64,000 bases of DNA. It comes from CANIGN01 sp041391385 (lineage in GTDB: Bacteria; Bdellovibrionota; UBA2428). The translations under genes and the position numbers were made by a program. The notes beneath the pieces were generated by a model that did no database searches, had not been told where the DNA came from, and saw only the letters and a list, made by a program, of their open reading frames with translations. Of the stretch, positions 61,821-64,000 are shown piece after piece. Where the stretch lies: the NCBI GenBank assembly GCA_041391385.1, contig JAWKOD010000006.1, positions 186,001 through 250,000 of the forward strand, written 5' to 3'. Position 1 is the stretch's first letter, and every line of letters starts with the position of its first letter.

Positions 61821-64000
61821 ATGGGTATTTTTGCGCGTTATTCACGGGTTGCTGTTGTCTTTTTTACAATATTCTTCGCACTTTCTTGTACTAAAAAAAT
61901 TAGACAAGCCTCAAAACGCTTAGCGAGTTTAAGTCCTACGTCCAACATGAGTTGTATGTTTAATCCAGGCTTTGCAACGTTTGACGGGAATTCTTTTATT
62001 ACGGGTTTTCCGAATAATGCTCCCTATGAAATCGAATATTCGTGCGAGAAAAATGGAGTTGCTGCTGTTGAAGCTGAGTGTAGAGATGTACAAGAAACCA
62101 CTACAGATGCTCTCTTAGCTCCAAGTGTTTGCCCTGGAGAAGGTTCCTTTACGATTCCCGCTGGAACACCCTCTGGTATTTACAATGTTTCAGTGAGAGG
62201 AAAAGACCCCGATACGGGCAATCTTTCAGATCCCTATTTGTATAGTTTTGCGATTGATCGTGATGCTCCTTATGTTCCCAATACCGTAGTTATGCTGTCA
62301 AAAAGCACCACTTCTTTTTCAGTTGATTTTAACTGGGTGGAGCCTTCGGGGCCGAATAAGCCCGCAAGCGGAATAAAAACGATTGAATGTTTTGTGTACA
62401 CTTCTGAAACTTTACCTTCAAGTCCTGCGTGGCAGAGCTGCTCCAGTACTCAATTTTCTGCGACAGGCCTTAACCCCGATACAAACTACTGGGTTCATTT
62501 TAGACTAGAGGACAAAGCTGGAAATCTAAGTTTTGATTCTCCTTCCGGAATACAATCCTTTGCTGTAAAAACGGATGAAGAAACGGGCACTACCACAGGT
62601 GGAGGTACTGGACCCGGAACTCCAGGGGTTTGTTCGATAACATCTTCTTTTCCAAATGGAGTGACAAAAGACTCCGCGGTTCAAATCAATTACTCATGTC
62701 CGAATGATCAACTTGTTAATAGATGTATTTTGTACGCGCCCGGGCAAACTCAAGTTGTATCGGATGGTGGAACTGAAAGCGGATTTCAAAACTGTGATGA
62801 GACAGCTTTTCAGACGAATTTAAGTTTAGAAGGTGGTTATCAGTTTTGTGTTGCGGACGGCGAAACAGGTCCAGTTCGCTGCCAAGCTTTTACAAGAGAT
62901 GTAACAGTTCCAACGGTTCAGATTACAAGTCATTCAATAACAGCTTCTTCGGCAGTCGTGAACTTCTCAGGACAAGATAGTGGGAGTGGAATCGCACTTT
63001 TCACTTGTGCTTTATTAAAAAGAGCGACTACTGCGAGTAGTGAGATAGTATACGATGCTCTTGGAAACGTAGTGAGTAGTATCGGGTCGGCGCTTGATAA
63101 TACAGCGGTGCCTTGTGGTGCTACAGGAGTAAATAATACTTCTATTGCATTTGATTCCTCCATCATAGAACCCGCAACTGAGTACGAGTTTTATGTTCGA
63201 TCTCACGATAATGCAGGGTTAAAGTCCGTGGCCGATAATCAAACACTTTTAAATAATTCAGATCAGATATCGTGCGCTTTGCTCAATAAGCAAAATGATG
63301 CATGGAAAAATTCGAGTACGCAGAATTATGAATACGAGTGTTCCTATGCAGACGTTGCTGGAACTAAGGAATTTAAATGTCAGGTGGAAAATGCTTCAGG
63401 TGGATTACCTCACGATTTAACCTGTACGAATCAAGCTCCACAATGTTTTGCCCCATCAAGTGGTGGAAGTGGTCTTTGTATCTACAGGGGGTCTTTTGAC
63501 ACATCCAGCCTTCCCTCCAATTTTTATAACTCAGGTGATACTCTTCGCCTAAGAATGACTGGCTCAAATAGAGCTTTATCCGGAGCTGTTATTAGTACAG
63601 ATTCAGATACAGATACGTTTAGAGTAGATACTCAAGTTCCGATCATTCCTAATATAGAAATATTTGCAAGTTCTGATGAAGTTCAACTTTCTTTTAATGC
63701 AAATGATCCCGGTGCTCCTGGTCGCGGAAGTGGCTTGAGTCCGAATTTAGGAATTCATTTGTTTGAAGTAACTAATTCAGGCGATGTTGAGTTAACCGAT
63801 TATGACGTTCAACTTCTTTGTTCGGGAAATCTAGTAGATCCTGTCAATTTTGACATTTCAAATGACTGTAGTGATTTACGTTTTGGCCCAAGAGGCTTTA
63901 ACCCTGCAAAGAACTATCGTGTTGATTTGGCTGTGTCGGATAAAGTAGGAAATAGTTCTATGGGTAGTTCTTTGGTTTTTCCAGGACCTAACCCTAACGT
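61821..64000 (+). CDS. Large lipoprotein with Ig/fibronectin-like repeats (partial)
   Basis: A lipoprotein that continues past the right edge; about 726 residues are visible. A signal ends with FFALSC, Cys23 as the lipid site. The mature part is a series of strand-rich domains with paired cysteines and Ser/Thr/Gly-rich linkers (EETGTTTGGGTGPGTPG near residue 255). Segments such as GLNPDTNYWVHFRLEDKAGN and PATEYEFYVRSHDNAG are the ends of fibronectin type III-like domains, each spaced by about 100 residues. It is likely a surface protein. Function is not known. The frame is open from 61821 to 64000. Confidence 0.8.
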   Translation, partial: MGIFARYSRVAVVFFTIFFALSCTKKIRQASKRLASLSPTSNMSCMFNPGFATFDGNSFITGFPNNAPYEIEYSCEKNGVAAVEAECRDVQETTTDALLAPSVCPGEGSFTIPAGTPSGIYNVSVRGKDPDTGNLSDPYLYSFAIDRDAPYVPNTVVMLSKSTTSFSVDFNWVEPSGPNKPASGIKTIECFVYTSETLPSSPAWQSCSSTQFSATGLNPDTNYWVHFRLEDKAGNLSFDSPSGIQSFAVKTDEETGTTTGGGTGPGTPGVCSITSSFPNGVTKDSAVQINYSCPNDQLVNRCILYAPGQTQVVSDGGTESGFQNCDETAFQTNLSLEGGYQFCVADGETGPVRCQAFTRDVTVPTVQITSHSITASSAVVNFSGQDSGSGIALFTCALLKRATTASSEIVYDALGNVVSSIGSALDNTAVPCGATGVNNTSIAFDSSIIEPATEYEFYVRSHDNAGLKSVADNQTLLNNSDQISCALLNKQNDAWKNSSTQNYEYECSYADVAGTKEFKCQVENASGGLPHDLTCTNQAPQCFAPSSGGSGLCIYRGSFDTSSLPSNFYNSGDTLRLRMTGSNRALSGAVISTDSDTDTFRVDTQVPIIPNIEIFASSDEVQLSFNANDPGAPGRGSGLSPNLGIHLFEVTNSGDVELTDYDVQLLCSGNLVDPVNFDISNDCSDLRFGPRGFNPAKNYRVDLAVSDKVGNSSMGSSLVFPGPNPN

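Noticed and set aside
1..64000. CRISPR arrays, insertion sequences, prophage, rRNA or tRNA genes
   Set aside because: No regularly spaced repeats, transposase or integrase genes, phage structural genes or rRNA/tRNA signatures were found on reading both strands.

Overview
The window is 64 kb of a compact, AT-leaning (roughly 43% G+C by eye) Gram-negative chromosome. Intergenic gaps are short, 4-nt ATGA/GTGA overlaps are frequent, and an unusually large share of genes encode exported proteins. It has a TIGR02147-type regulator, many trypsin/subtilisin/lipase-like exported enzymes, lipoproteins and 'outer membrane beta-barrel domain' proteins. Together these fit a member of the Bdellovibrionota (Bdellovibrio and relatives). 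That placement is inference from gene content; no rRNA gene is present to settle it.

Layout. 1-6.8 kb: a DEAD-box helicase cut by the window edge, a large type IV pilin-like protein with a cysteine-module stalk, a Tat-exported DUF1513 protein, purK-purE, and a secreted hydrolase overlapping a free-methionine-sulfoxide reductase. 6.8-15.4 kb: a PL3-like pectate lyase, a trypsin-like protease, an RpoH-like sigma factor with ssb, an FtsX/LolC-type permease, an unknown coiled-coil protein and CstA. 15.6-31.3 kb: an exported-protein region holding a two-gene PLD operon, a subtilase, a lysozyme-like protein, lipoproteins, a class 3 lipase operon and several unknown secreted proteins. The RNase P RNA gene lies in the middle of it. 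31-45 kb: glutamate dehydrogenase, an RsmB/NSUN methyltransferase, YqgE, a secreted kinase-like protein, an SGNH hydrolase, photolyase, Tex, a wrecked TolC gene and an intact RND pump. 45-49 kb: a ribE-ribBA-ribH-nusB-hflX run. 49-58 kb: envelope proteins, PpsR, Ffh, and a regulator plus secreted protein pair. 58.4-61.7 kb: the translation operon rpsP-rimM-trmD-rplS-rnhB-yraN. 61.8 kb to the end: the start of a large lipoprotein.

The most striking structural signal is reading-frame damage. Four otherwise convincing genes (a lipoprotein, a secreted protein, the NSUN methyltransferase and rimM) are each broken by a single-base change consistent with a G or T homopolymer run, and one indel restores each. 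The TolC-like gene upstream of the RND pump needs about eight corrections. The first four look like sequencing or assembly indels, or possibly slippery tracts; the last looks like true decay or a badly assembled stretch.

Other notable points are a 24-nt motif (23/24 identical) just upstream of both purK and cstA, a secreted protein with kinase-like motifs, a pilin-like protein with eight paired-cysteine modules, and an RNase HII whose GRG motif reads GAG. I found no CRISPR array, tRNA, rRNA, transposase or prophage. I did not find a complete new defence or predation system; the best candidates are listed as findings with their uncertainty.
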